A stretch of DNA of 64,000 bases from NCBI RefSeq assembly GCF_023898315.1, contig NC_064614.1, positions 499,426,109-499,490,108 of the forward strand, given 5' to 3'. This document shows positions 1-11,288 of the stretch, in pieces (within the stretch, counting starts at the first letter, position 1; each line of letters opens with the position of its first letter). The notes beneath the pieces were generated by a model. That model was not told the DNA's origin and did no database searches. It saw only the letters and a list, made by a program, of their open reading frames with translations. Source of the DNA: Schistocerca nitens. Taxonomy: Eukaryota; Arthropoda; Insecta; Orthoptera; Acrididae. Made by a program: the position numbers and the translations under genes.

Positions 1-57
1 CTCGCAATAGTGTTTACCTGACGCGTCGCTCATCGTACGTATCTGGGATATGGTTAG

Positions 58-253
58 CCGGCCGGAGTGGCCGAGTGGTTCTAGGCGCTACAGTCTGGAA
101 CCGCGCGACCGCTACGGTCGCAGGTTCCAATCCTGCCTCGGGCATGGATGTGTGTGATGTCCTTAGGTTAGTTAGGTTTAAGTAGTTCTAAGTTCTAGGG
201 GACTGATGACCTCAGAAGTTAAGTCCCATAGTGATCAAAGCCATTTGTGTGGA
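58..253 (+). repeat. SINE1 (tRNA-headed SINE), complete copy with TSD
   Basis: The copy opens with a pol III A-box-like segment (TGGCCGAGTGGTTCTAGG) and a B-box-like segment near 120-134, followed by the SINE1 body (TTAGGTTAGTTAGGTTTAAG, then GACTGATGACC and GTTAAGTCCCATA) and the CCATTTG end. The 10-bp direct repeat ATATGGTTAG at 48-57 and 254-263 flanks it, as expected for LINE-mediated insertion. The head resembles a class II (Leu/Ser-type) tRNA, but it is not a tRNA gene. Confidence 0.93.
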
Positions 254-540
254 ATATGGTTAGTCGGCAGCATGCATGTCACGGTCCTTCAGCAATAATA
301 GTCTCCACTCTATTGATTCGCATACCACACGCTTCGAGAGAGATTTTAAAGGCCCTCTTTCATTCCCCATAACAGTGCTTTAGAGATTCATGTTGCAGAC
401 ACGTGTGCACTTCGCGACACAACTTACTCTCAGAGTCAAAGGTCATGTACAGTTCTTTATCCTAGTTTGTGCATTGTCTTGCATCTAAACTGTGCTATAA
501 AGTTTACTTCCGTCACACGTGTCCTCCTCAGCGCTGTACG

Positions 541-900
541 TTTCACAATGTTTAGTGTAAGTTTCGCGCAGAGAGACGCTCTGCGAGCCAGCCTGCCGAG
601 AAGACACTGGTTGGCTACTCGGCGGAGCCTCGGGCTGCCAATAGACAGCGCATGCCATCGGCGTGCGATGCCGGAGATAGGCCGCGAGCCTGTGTTTGGC
701 GACCGCCGCTGACCCCCGGGTCGAGGGTCCCGCGTCGCCGCTGTGAGAACTCGGACGGCGGCCTGCGCCCGCTCCTCGCCGCGCCGCGCCTCGCCTCACC
801 TCTGCCTGTAACGAGCCGATTGCACCAGTGCCTCCGCTGGATGGGCACTGCGCGCGGTCAACACCTGCTGCCGAATCCCACGGCCTGTCTCCCAGATAAA
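541..900. other. GC- and CpG-rich block, function unknown
   Basis: Base composition rises sharply against AT-rich surroundings, with many CG dinucleotides. Frames are open on both strands for about 80-118 codons, as expected by chance at high GC. I recognise no domain. It could be an unmethylated promoter or untranslated region, or part of a GC-rich repeat. Confidence 0.4.
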
Positions 901-1119
901 CTCATTTCTCGTTCTCGTTACCACGCCACTGTAATCGCGTTGCCGCTCCAGCGACATCTATCAGTGATCCATGCTTTACTTCTGATTGGTATATTTAAAA
1001 AAAGCTAACTTCATTACGCATTAAGGGGTATTCTCCACAGACAGCCTATAAAACTAGTGATTTTTACGAACTTGTTTTGGAAAAAGTAATGAATAAATCA
1101 AAGTAAATATTTTTACGTA

Positions 1120-2462
1120 CACTACTGGCCATTAAAATTGCTGCACCAAGAAGAAATTCAGATGATAAATGGGTATTCATTGGACAAATATATTATACTA
1201 GAACTGACATGTCAGAACAACCACCTCAGACCTTAATAACGGCCTTGATACGCCTGGGCATTGCGTCAAACAGAGCTTGGATGATGTGTACAGGTACGGC
1301 TGCCCATGCAGATTCAACACGATACCACAGTTCATCAAGAGTAGTGACTGGCGTATTGTGACGCGCCAGTTGCTCGGCCACCATTGACCAGACGTTTTCA
1401 ATTGGTGAGAGATATGCAGAATGTGCTGACCATGGCAGCAGTCGAACATTTTCTGTATCCAGAAAGGCCCGTACAGGACCTACAACATGCGGTCGTCCAT
1501 TATCCTGCTGAAATGTAGAGTTTCGCAGGGATCGAATGAAGGGAAGAACCACGCGTTGTAACAAATCTGAAATGTAAGTCCACTGTTCAAAGTGCCCTCA
1601 ATGCGAACAAGAGGTGACCGAGACGTGTAACCAATGTCACCCCATACCATCACGCCGAGTGATACGTCACTACGGCGATGACGAATACACGCTTCCAATG
1701 TGCGTTCACCGCGATGTCGCCAAACACGGATGCGACCATTATGATGCTGTAAACAGAACCTGGATTCATCCGAAAAAAAGACGTTTTGCCATTCGTATAC
1801 CCAGGTTCGTCGTTGAGTACACCATCGCAGGCGCTCCTGTCTGTGATGCAGCGTCAAGGGTAACCGCAGCCATGGTCTCCGAGCTGATAGTCCATGCTGC
1901 TGCAAACGTCGTCGAAGTGTTCGTGCAGATGGTTGTTGTCTTGCAAACGTCCCCATCTGTTGACTCAGGGATCGAGACGTGGCTGCACGATCCGTTACAG
2001 CCATGCGGATAAGATGCCTGTCATCTCGACTGCTAGTTGGGATCCAGCACGGCGTTCTGTATTACCCTCCTGAACCCACCGATTCCATATTCTGCTAACA
2101 GTCATTGGATCTCCACCAACGCGAGCAGCAATGTCGCGATACGATAAACCGCAATCGCGATAGGCTACAATCCGACCTTTATCAAAGTCGGAAACGTGAT
2201 GGTACGCATTTCTCCTGCTTACACGAGGCATCACATTAACGTTTCACGAGGGAACGCCGGTCAACTGCTGTTTGTGTATGAGAAATCGGTTGGAAACTTT
2301 CCTCATGTCAGCATGTTGTATGTGTCGCCACCGGCGCCAACCTTGTGTGAATGCTATGAAAAGCTAATCATTTGCATATCACAGCATCTTCTTCCTGTCG
2401 GTTAAGTTTCGCGTCTGTAGCACGTCATTTTCGTGGTGTAGCAATTTTAATGGCCAGTAGTG
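1120..2462 (-). mobile_element. Tc1-like element, family Tc1-a, copy 1 (dead)
   Basis: Both ends carry the inverted repeat CACTACTGGCCATTAAAAT, and the element sits between TA dinucleotides (1118-1119 and 2463-2464), the Tc1/mariner target signature. Length is 1343 bp. The transposase lies on the minus strand and is broken. Two relatives lie at 28236-29595 and 51891-53286. Confidence 0.95.
1226..2234 (-). pseudogene. Tc1-like transposase, frameshifted
   Basis: This was a Tc1-family transposase, a nuclear DD34E enzyme that cuts the element ends and inserts at TA. Three minus-strand blocks cover it: an N-terminal helix-turn-helix block (1995-2234, starting MPRVSRRNAYHH), a middle block with the first catalytic Asp in FFSDESRF (1480-2004), and a C-terminal block with QQDN and the Glu of LSPIENVW (1226-1564). 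The blocks are in different frames, so at least two frameshifts are needed. A small deletion near 2032, relative to the sister copies, explains the first. SPDLSP has become SAYLSP. It cannot make a working protein. Confidence 0.93.
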
Positions 2463-2551
2463 TATTTGATTCTTGGACAACGTTTTCTGTTTTTTTAAGA
2501 GAAAGTCACTCCTCGTTCAGCCCCATCCGAGGAGTTAAAGTTGCTCTGTCC

Positions 2552-2791
2552 AAAATGAGGACCGTGGTTAGCACACTGAACTCGCTTCCGGGAGGACAGC
2601 AGTTCAAACCCGCGTCCTGCCATCATGATTTTAGTTCTCCGTGACTTCCCCTAAATCGCTTTAGGCAAATGCCGGAATTGTTTCTTTGAAAGGGCACGGC
2701 CGACTTCCTTCACCGTCCTTTCCTAACCCGATCCGACCTATGACCTCGTTATTTGGTCCCTCCCCCAAATCAAGCAACCAACCAACCAACC
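2552..2791 (+). repeat. SINE2 (tRNA-headed SINE), diverged copy
   Basis: The head includes GTGGTTAGCACACTG and a B-box-like GCAGTTCAAACCCGCG. The body includes CCCTAAATCGCTTTAGGCAAATG, diverged TTCTTTGAAAGGGCACGGCC, CCTATGACCTCGTTATTTGG and an (AACC)n tail. The 5' limit is approximate, and no clear TSD was found. Confidence 0.8.
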
Positions 2792-3057
2792 ACAATGTAG
2801 TGTGTACATGACGAAAGTCCTGCAGTCCGCTAATCTTATCTGAAATCAAAGAATAAGCAATTATCTTAATCTACAGGATATTGTGCACGAAGTAAAGGTA
2901 CAGTTTTTTCAAGTTTGAAAATCTAATAACATGGCGCACGCTCGAAGCGAAGATTTAGTTTTGTCGTGTGCTTTTGGTCACGTTTGTTGCAATAACTAAT
3001 GAATAAATTGAAATGAAAGAATTAAGCATATTACTCCTTGATGACATGCCCGAAGAG

Positions 3058-3235
3058 TTGGTTCAACTGGCTGTGAGCACTATGGGACTTAACTTCTAAG
3101 GTATTCAGTCCCATAGAACTTAGAACTACTTAAACCTAACTAACCTAAGGACATCACAGGATTCGAACCTGCGACCGTAGCGGTCGCGTGGTTCCAGACT
3201 GTAGCGCCTAGAACCGCTCGGCCACTCCGGCCGGC
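3058..3235 (-). repeat. SINE1 with internal deletion and TSD
   Basis: This is a minus-strand SINE1 with a clean 10-bp TSD, GCCCGAAGAG, at 3048-3057 and 3236-3245. Compared with other copies it lacks about 20 bp just after the B box (the segment normally reading GGCATGGATGTGTGTG). Confidence 0.92.
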
Positions 3236-3245
3236 GCCCGAAGAG

Positions 3246-4927
3246 ACATTAAGCCAAATTTCAGAAATTTGTTTTTAATATTGTTCCCACAATACAGTAA
3301 ATACACTGTATATGCTGTGTCTATACATCTTTGATTTAAACGTCCGCCGTTTTCTTATTTTTTCAAATTAAAAAAACCTGTGCTATTACTCCGCGCGTAA
3401 CATCTGTAGATTAAGAAAATAGATTTTTTAAATTTTTTTATTTAAGATAAGTCCTGCATGGGAGCTTAACTGTGGCTGACTTTCTCAAAAAGATCACAAA
3501 ATATTCTCCAATAGCCAATTAATAACGTGCAAAAAATATTTATGTTGATTTCTTCATTACATTTTCCAAAACAATTCCACAATGGAAACGTGGTGTATAT
3601 ATCATTCCAGTACGAGACCGTTTACTGTGCTTGCAACAGTCCACCTGAGTAGAAGTTCTGGGTATTCAGATTCAGACAGCATGAAGAGTGCGTTCGCAAG
3701 CAGTGTTCGATTCGTAGGCACAACAGAAACCGCTAGAGACATTATGCGTGACCAGGTCAGGTCATTTTGTTGAATTACAATCAATTAATGAACGATGACG
3801 TCCTCCTGTCTCTGTTTCTCCATGCCGACTAGAACTCGGCATCAAGAAGAAAACTGGCTGTTTACTAAAATTACAGGTTACTGGCAGTCGGATTCATTAT
3901 TTACTTACAGGCATGCTGGCTTTTATTCCAGAATATAACTGTGGCTAGGATAAGTGCACAGCTGAAAATATGGGAGCACAAGGATAGTTGGTTCAACAAA
4001 CTAGTATAACAAGTAGAATGACACATGGAAAACAACTGGATTGTATTCCTCAATAAACAATATGATTGATCCAGAAAGAGGGATACTGACAAAATATAGT
4101 AGATGCGTACAAAACAGGTACTGGATGTTAATGGTTCACGGGAATCATTAACAGAAAAATTTGTATTGTATGGAACTGGGGACATAGAAACGACGGAGAG
4201 GCTTCTTCAGAGCGAGTGAGTGGCACTGTCAAAGCTATACCCTCTACTGCCGTCGAAACGCCAGAAAAATCATTAAACCAACTTCAGCCGAAGAACCCAA
4301 GACAGAAGGCAACAGACAAGTTGTCGAAAGACTGTTTGTTCTGGTGTCATACACGTTACGCTTCCGTTTATTTGCAAAATCATGCTCAGTCAGGCATTTA
4401 GCCTACAAAGCCTGTATGTTTGTTCTATGTAGAAAATAAATGTGTTGTGGAATGCATCAAGATATGTTACTGTATTACAGTTTTTCGTTATTCCATTATT
4501 GATAGGTTAGAAACAACTTTTTTGGAGCGCATGTTTAGTAAGGTTAATTTACTATTGGTTCTGCTTACGGTTTTTGAGATCTTTTTATCATATACGTTTT
4601 GACCCGGAATTGTGCTTCGGTGTCCCGCGTATACCAAGATGTACGATTTCCGGCGTTTGCGACTGTATTTCACTTAGTTGTTTCATATATTCTGAGTGGT
4701 ATTTTAAAAGGTATGTTAGTAGTTTGTTTACTGTTTATAGTGTTGCCAAATATCGCTACGCGTTGTTTGGCAGTCTTTTGTTTGCACTCTGGTGTCGTAA
4801 GTTGTTTACTGTTCGTTTGTTAGTTATATTGGTTCGTGTGTTATTGTGCGTTTTAGGGGAAGCTCTGGGAAAAATGTGGAACTTGAGTGGAGGAAATTGC
4901 AAATGCTAGGAATTTTTCTTATTTCCT

Positions 4928-4930
<3 letters not shown>
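3246..4930. other. No gene recognised; AT-rich spacer
   Basis: Only short open frames (about 60-110 codons) with AT-driven composition and no recognisable domain are present. I see no SINE, transposon end or RNA gene here. Confidence 0.5.

Positions 4931-4985
<55 letters not shown>
4931..4985. repeat. (TG)n microsatellite
   Basis: A perfect TG dinucleotide run of about 55 bp. Frames across it read as Val-Cys or His-Thr repeats and are not genes. Confidence 0.97.
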
Positions 4986-4986
<1 letters not shown>

Positions 4987-5499
4987 CTTTCCATGTGGAT
5001 ACATGTGGATGAAAGTGCCAGTGATGAGCAATTGAGTAAGTAAGATACTATTTAGTCTGGTTATGCTGTTTGTTATTGTTTTAGTGGTTAAAACCATAAG
5101 CGAGTTGCTACTTACATTAATTTGCTCATTTATTACTTTCTTGTTCATAGCAAGGGCTCTTTGTATGTGAACAGTTTCCTGTAATGTTAGAAGTTTTCTG
5201 TTGTCGTTGCCCATTCTAGTGCTTTTTATATCCCGATCCATGCTAGACTGCTGAGGATTTCTGTCAGAATTGAATGTTTTACTATTTTCTTGACTGCTCC
5301 TCAGAAGCAGAAACATTTTGATACGACACACTGCTATGCTACAATGTTTTCTGGTGATCCCAGATTAGAATTAGCAGTGGGGTAGCCCTGTATGAGTCAA
5401 ATCAGCTTCACCGAGTTTTTTCTCGACACACACGCTCAATTTTGTTGCTGTTTATAAATGTTCCAAATTCCTGGAAAATGTTCCGCCGACACTTAATTC

Positions 5500-5745
5500 T
5501 AGTTTTTTACTGCGCAGCCGTAGCTGGTGCTAATGAGAACAGTCACGTAAGAGGAAGACAGAGCTGCAGTAGCACCACGGCGAGGCAGGCCACGCAGCAG
5601 AGGACGCGCCGCTGGCCACATTCGTGGCGCCGCGCCGGCCGCTGCTGTCCTGTCGTGTCGTGACGGGCCGGCCTGACCCCTGCTCCCGGTCCCCGTTACC
5701 CCGTGTCGCAACTCCGGACACAGTCGCGTTAACCGTCACCGGCTG
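5500..5745. other. GC- and CpG-rich block
   Basis: A short CpG-rich island in AT-rich DNA. A small frame just upstream (ATG at 5478) starts with a hydrophobic leader and runs into a splice-donor-like CAC|GTAAGAG at 5544-5553. No known protein is recognised. Confidence 0.35.
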
Positions 5746-5965
5746 TCCTGCTTTCGTTTTACAGTTCAGCATACACTATGTCTTATCGCAGTTCCCGGTT
5801 CACGGCAAAGAGCAAGGAGAAAATATCAACCTCACAATGAAATCTGGAATTTTGCTGAAAAAATGCGCGTATTTTCATATTAGTCCACGTTTTTCCATTA
5901 TTGTGTTTGTCTAACGTTTTACAAGTAAGTAGATTCCTTTCCTGTGTGGTGTCGTTAGACACATA

Positions 5966-7073
5966 CAGGGTGAGTCACCTAACATTACCGCTGGATATAT
6001 TTCGTAAACCACATCAAATACTGACGTATCGATTCCACAGACCGAACGTGAGGAGAGAGGCTAGTGTAATTGGTTAATACAAATCATAAAAAAATGCACG
6101 GAAGTATGTTTTTTAACACAAACCTACGTTTTTTAAATGGAACCACGTTAGTTTTGTTAGCACATCTGAACATATAAACAAATACTTAATCAGTGCCGTT
6201 TGTTGCATTGTAAAATGTTAATTACATCCGGAGATATTGTAACCTAAAGTTGACGCTTGAGTACCACTCCTCCGCTGCTCCATCGTGTGTATCGGAGAGC
6301 ACCGAATTACGTAGGGATCCAAAGGGAACGGTGATGGACTTTAGGTACAGAAGAGACTGGAACAGCACATTACGTCCACATGCTAACACCTTTTTATTGG
6401 TCTTTTTCAGTGACGCACATGTACATTACCATGAGGGGTGACGTACACGTACACACGTGGTTTCCGTTTTCAATTACGGAGTGGAATAGAGTGTGTCCCG
6501 ACATGTCAGGCCAATAGATGTTCAATGTGGTGGCCATCATTTGCTGCACACAATTGCAATCTCTGGCGTAATGAATGTCGTACACGCCGCAGTACATCTG
6601 GTGTAATGTCGCCGCAGGCTGCCACAATACGTTGTTTCATATCCTCTGGGGTTGTAGGCACATCACGGTACACATTCTCCTTTAACGTACCCCACAGAAA
6701 GAAGTCCAGAGGTGTAAGGTCAGGAGAACGGGCTGGCCAATTTATGCGTCCTCCACGCAACTGAACGTCGGAGGTTTCAAGCGTCAACTTTAGGTTACAA
6801 TATCTCCGGATGTAATTAACATTTTACAGTGCAACAAAAGGCACTGATTACGTATTTGTTTATATGTTCAGATGTGCTAACAAAACTAACGTGGTACCAT
6901 TTTAAAAAAACGTAGGTTTCTGTTAAAAAACATACTTCCGTGCATTTTTTTATGGTTTGTATTAAACAATTACACTAGCCCCTCTCCTCACGTTCGGTCT
7001 GTGGAATCGGTTCGTCAGTATTTGATGTGGTTTACGAAATATATCCAGCGGTAACGTTAGGTGACTCACCCTG
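5966..7073 (-). mobile_element. Mariner-like element with ~295-bp inverted ends, internally deleted
   Basis: Ends read CAGGGTGAGTCACCTAAC and its complement, flanked by TA (5964-5965 and 7074-7075). The inverted repeats are very long: 5966-6260 against 6777-7073, with few mismatches or indels. The 516-bp interior keeps only the C-terminal part of a transposase on the minus strand. Arms this long could form a foldback. Confidence 0.92.
6506..6766 (-). pseudogene. Mariner-like transposase, C-terminal remnant
   Basis: About 86 codons survive, starting abruptly inside the protein and ending at a stop at 6506. The stretch WPARSPDLTPLDFFLWG holds the last catalytic Asp region of mariner-type (DDxD) transposases, followed by the usual helical C-terminus (VRHSLRQRL, HIEHLL). 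Everything N-terminal is missing and the frame runs straight into the right terminal repeat, so a large internal deletion joined the coding end to the repeat. No active enzyme can be made from it. Confidence 0.88.
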
Positions 7074-7075
7074 TA

Positions 7076-7850
7076 TATTGTACACATCTCCTCTTCCCTC
7101 CTCTTCAGCCTCTCACTACCACCATATCTTGCTCCCCCTTCCCTCTGCCTATATCATATTCCCTTCCCCCCCCACTCTGCCCATCTTCTCCTCCTCTCTT
7201 CATTTTCCATCTGCCCACCCTTCCCCTCTCTCTCTGCTGATGGCCTCTTCTCCCATCTCTGTCTGTCTAACATCTTTTTCCTCCTTTCTCTGCCCACCTC
7301 ATCCTCACATTCATCTCCTTCCCCCTCTACTCAGCTGTGCCAACATGCACATATTACCCAGTGAGGTGGCGCTGTGGTTACCACACTGGGCTCGCATTCA
7401 GCAGGACAACTGTTCAACCACGCGTCCGGCCATCCTGATTTATGTTTTCCATGATTTCCCTAAGTCGCTTCAGGCAAATGCTAGGATGGTTCCTTTGAAA
7501 GGGCATGGCCGACTACCTTCCCCACCCATCCCTAATCCGATGGTACAGACGACCTCAATGCTTGGTTTCCTCCCGTAAATCAACCAACCAACCAAACAAC
7601 CTGCACATGTAGCCCCTGCAGGGCGTTTCAATACTACCTGCACAATACATCTTCTCCCCCCTCTGTCCATATCCTTTTCCTCTCTCTTTGGCCATATCGT
7701 CGTCCCCCTTTCTCTGTTCATCTCCTTCTCCCCTCTCTCTCTGTCCCCTCCTGACCCTCCTCTCTGTGTTCGTCCCCTCGTCCCCCCTCTCTACCTAACC
7801 ATCCCCTCCTCTATCCATCTCAGCCTTCCCCAGCTGTGCCCATCCACACT
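7076..7850. repeat. Polypyrimidine tract, split by a SINE2
   Basis: Degenerate CT-rich sequence (units such as CTCTGTCCATCTCCTTC and CCCCTCTCTCTCTGT) runs from 7076 to 7353 and again from 7602 to about 7850. The complementary purine-rich version occurs at 19140-19410. Open frames here are composition artefacts. Confidence 0.8.
7354..7601 (+). repeat. SINE2 inserted in the polypyrimidine tract
   Basis: It has a head (GAGGTGGCGCTGTGGTTACC), a B-box-like GTTCAACCACGCGTCC, a body ending in GACGACCTCAATGCTTGG and an (ACCA)n tail. A short direct repeat, TGCACAT, lies at about 7346-7352 and 7602-7608. Confidence 0.87.
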
Positions 7851-7854
7851 TATA

Positions 7855-8220
7855 GCCTCTGCCTGTTGTGCAGGTCAACCTACATGTCAGGGGCTTAAAA
7901 ATCCATTTTTTTACCTGACATATAGGCTACTCCAATACAACAAGCCTGTTGTATAGGATGGCCAATGCATTGGTGGCTGGAAAACCATTTTTTGGTCTTG
8001 ATATGTAGGCTGCCCTACAAAGCAAGTCCATATGGCAGGCTGATACTGCTGTCACACGAAACGTCTCTCGTGCATGGCAGCCTATAAGGCAGGAGCTAAA
8101 AAACATGTTTTTTCCCTGTATTTCTGCTCCTGCTGATGCATGAAGTTTGCTCTTTGTGTGCCAAATCTGGTTGAAATCAATCCATCGAATTGAGAGGAGC
8201 TCCAAGACACACACATGCTG
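7855..8220. repeat. Dispersed repeat R1, copy 1
   Basis: Segments such as GCCTGTTGT, CTGACAT..AGGCT and TGTAGGCTGCCCTACAAAGC recur in diverged form at 11880-12060 (ATGTATGCTGCCCTGCAAAGC). Several short near-repeats occur inside. The element class is not recognised. Confidence 0.5.
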
Positions 8221-8385
8221 TTTCTGTATTCAAGTTCTATGTTCTCTGCTGTGTACCAAAATATTTCATTGTGAAATAACATTAACATCAATTTTCTAGG
8301 TTTCTTCAGTGCCAGAAGGAAAAGACAATAAAATTCATAGAGCAAGGGTGGCATCTATGATAAATTTCTAATACATTTGTTTTCT

Positions 8386-8635
8386 TAAAGACTTCATATT
8401 CGCCATTGACTGTATATTTATTACAATGTCCAGTATTGCAGTCTCACATTTCGGTCATTTTCAAGGGGCTATAGGTGCTGAAGACACAGTAGTCACATTA
8501 ATAAAAAGAATAAAAATTACATTAGCCTCTATCGTTTTAGCATCTGTAACCCTTGGAAACGACCACAAAGGTCGAAGTTGCAATAACATATATTGTAATA
8601 AATGAGCAGTCAGTGGCGAATATGAAGTCTTTCAA
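8386..8635. repeat. MITE-like hairpin
   Basis: The left arm (AAAGACTTCATATTCGCCA at about 8387) and the right arm (TGGCGAATATGAAGTCTTT at about 8614) are near-perfect inverted copies. Matching continues inward for about 85 bp (ATTTATTACAAT, TTTCGGTC/GACC, AAGGG). The loop is about 80 bp. There is no coding content. Confidence 0.75.
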
Positions 8636-8639
8636 AAAG

Positions 8640-10150
8640 TTCTACGACACTGTCAGCCTACAAGAAATACAGTAGTATACTTCTCGACTATAGGAACATT
8701 TATATCCACTGAGTGGCATAGATCTTCTACATATGGTTTAAAATTTCTTCTTGTTTATAGTTTTCTTCTAATCTCTTGTAATTCACAAACCTTATCTGTT
8801 TCGATTTTTTTTTAAAATAAACCTCTTTACACTGGAGCCTATAACAAAAATTCTCGATATGTTTGTAGATGAAATTAATTTCCTCCTGTATGCAAATCGA
8901 GCATTGGTACCTACGTCTCCAGTTTAAAAAATATTTATTTGGTGTTGTGAGTTTTGTTCATGTGAATTAACAAGCTTATTTAATAAAAACTTAACTCTAA
9001 ACCATTCTGTTCACATGAAATTGTAGAACGGCTTGTACGTGCATTAGGTCGGTGATTACAGGTATCAATGGTCACCAACAATTTCGCTACAGGAACTCCG
9101 ATTCAGGAACCCCGTTGCTGCTACGACCAATATAACCTCCTCTTTGGACTCAGAAGGTTATTTTATGAACAGAGTGGATATTCCAACACCACAAATTTCA
9201 AAACTCATAGTTTTCCCAGGGACACAGCACCTTCATTGCCAGGTGTGCTTCCTTTTCCCTTCCTTTATTATCAGTTCATGTCCTTTCTCACGTTTTTCTT
9301 CGAATTGGTACTTTGACGTATACTATTTGACAGTTTCCTTTTTCGCATTGCGCAGAAGTCAATAACAATTAAATGCATACTAACGAATACCGAATGAGGC
9401 AGCGCACTGGCAACTGTCGCATTTTGATTGGATTGAGAATCGTACCCCTACCCTCACTTAGCTTTCCCATGGTTTCCGTAAACAGCTTAAGGTAAATGCC
9501 GAGACGGTTCCTCCGGAATGGGCGCGATCGAATTCTTTTCCCAATTCGAGCTTACGCTCGCCATTTCCCCTCGTCGACTGCACGTTAAAGCCATAAACTT
9601 CTTTACAGCTCAAATCCACTTCACTAGTACTGGTGCCAGGAAAGGAGGGCTGGAATTAAACATATGTCAATGACAGAACCCAGGATCACTTGAGACAATG
9701 ATACTAATGCGATCAGAGCAGACCAATGGAAGAAACAATCTCGACATTCGTCTTAATTCATTATGGAGAAAACAAAGAAGACATTTAGGTGGATGGCAGC
9801 GCCCCTCGCCACTGCGATTCCAGTACCTTCCTTACCATGGCACCACCTCACGTAGATTTAGTTCAAAGCCTCCTTCCTACACTCGCTAACTTTACTTCTG
9901 TTTTCTACTGGGGACAAGTGGTGGAAACACGTCTCACCAGTAGCACCAAGTGTGTGCACAAAGTCACTAGAATTCTACTTCAAATGGTTCTGACATTGCT
10001 GACAACTTCATTTCTTAATTGCGTGTCGTCTAATACCATGTTCTACACTTCCTCGAAGTTTTTCACTGTGGTACCATCGAAAACAAAGAATGTTTTGACG
10101 GCAAGGTTTTCCAGCTTATGTATTTGAAAACAACACATACAAGTAAACGT
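8640..10150. other. Mostly unassigned; SINE2 scrap near 9465-9560
   Basis: At 9465-9560 a diverged SINE2 body can be seen (TTTCCCATGGTTTCCGTAAAC, AAATGCCGAGACGGTTCCTCC). The rest holds only short frames without recognisable domains. Confidence 0.4.
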
Positions 10151-10410
10151 ATACAGGTGTTTGGGAATTGCCTTTAAAACTTCTAGGACACGTAGAAGGG
10201 TATGACTATATAATATTTCGAATAGTAATCCATGTCCGGAAACTACCATTTCCGTGCTACATCTGTTCGAAAACATGTTTGCTAGATAGGTATGTAACAA
10301 GGTAGTCCTGGTGTGGGGGGGGGAGGTATGTCGGATCGTCATTTGACGTCAGTGCTACGTCACTGACCTGGTTCGAGGCTCGTTCACTTGTCTGTGAGCG
10401 TTAGAGTAAC

Positions 10411-10735
10411 ATGGTTGAGTTCACGTTTGCAGAATATACCGATATGATCCTTCTGAATGGTGAAGCTCACGTTAATGGAAGAGCTGCACGTCGCCTTTAT
10501 CAAGATCGTTCACTAGAAGTTCCGACTCCATCGCATACCCTTTTCGCCACAATTACGCACCGGCTTCGACAAAGAATGCCTTCACCGTCAGCAGGCGCGA
10601 CTGTGGAGCACCAAGGAGACGCCGCACACGCGAACTGGAAGAAGACGAACAGCATCACGTTGAAGAGAACCCGTCAACAAGTATACGAGCAATTTCTTTG
10701 GCTATTAATGGGTGGAAATGTAAACCAAGTTGATA
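10411..10735 (+). pseudogene. Mariner-like transposase, N-terminal remnant
   Basis: The first ~60 codons (MVEFTFAEYTDMILLNGEAH, then AARRLYQDR) match, from memory, the start of an arthropod mariner-like family. In that family a helix-turn-helix region with an E-Y-x-D-M motif and a charged LYQDR segment precedes the DDxD core. Homology weakens after about codon 75 and the catalytic domain is absent. The frame ends in the SINE1 inserted at 10736. It is a deleted relic, not a host gene. Confidence 0.75.
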
Positions 10736-10846
10736 GTGGTTCAAATGGCTCTGAGCAGTTTGGGACTTAACATCTATGGTCATCAGTCCCCTAGAACTTA
10801 GAACTACTTAAACCTAACTAAGGACATCACACAACACCCAGTCATC
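10736..10846 (-). repeat. SINE1, 5'-truncated, with TSD
   Basis: Only the 3' body is present; the tRNA-like head and promoter boxes are missing. Near-identical direct repeats flank it: TGTAAACCAAGTTGAT at 10720-10735 and TGTAAACCAAGTGAT at 10847-10861. The truncation therefore happened at insertion, as in incomplete reverse transcription. Confidence 0.9.
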
Positions 10847-11111
10847 TGTAAACCAAGTGATGTACTGCGTCACGCCTAGTCAATTATTTGTACAAGTGAC
10901 CGCGAGCACGGGAACAGTACGTTTCTGAAATGGGTTCCAGTCCAAAATATTATCTTCTTACTCCCCTCTACAAGACCTTGAAGGTTATAACGGGAATTTT
11001 CTAACATCGTGTAAACGAAGCTATTCCGAAGATCAGAGACTCTGGGAAAACTCATCCAGCTGCAGCGAAATCTGCTTTAACAGTTCACAAGGGAAACAAA
11101 CCCATGTCTGT

Positions 11112-11288
11112 ATACTGAAGAATATGTGTGTCAACGCTACTTCTTCCTTCAGACTTCATTGGGATAGCCAGGAATTCAAAATTCTGACAGGCTTCAGACA
11201 AGGAGACTCCAGGTCACGAAAACTATTCTCAACAGCCCTAAAAGAAGTTTTCAGATGGTTTAACTGGGAAAAGCAAGAGGAATTATAA
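11112..11288 (+). pseudogene. RTE-type LINE reverse transcriptase fragment
   Basis: The frame stays open for 58 codons and contains FRQGD, followed by KLFSTALKEVFRWFNWE. This matches the G(V/F)RQGDxxSPKLF...LEEVFRxLNWE signature between RT motifs in RTE-clade LINEs; the usual Pro-Leu after GD is changed to Ser-Arg. Downstream, near 11300-11350, a diverged piece resembling the catalytic YxDD region follows out of frame. No endonuclease or 3' end is visible. It is an old, dead scrap, probably unrelated to the mariner element that ends at 11011. Confidence 0.72.

Larger units (their letters stand above)
10154..11011 (+). mobile_element. Mariner-like element, deleted, hosting a SINE1 fragment
   Basis: The left end begins CAGGTGTTTGGGAATT after TA (10152-10153). 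The right end, AATTTTCTAACATCGTG, stops before TA (11012-11013), and the two are diverged inverted repeats. Only the N-terminal part of the transposase remains. A truncated SINE1 sits inside at 10736-10846. Confidence 0.7.

Noticed and set aside
4846-5331. Frames encoding Val-Cys or His-Thr repeats
   Set aside because: They are translations of the TG/CA microsatellite. The same applies to frames at 18134-18340 and 45763-46206.
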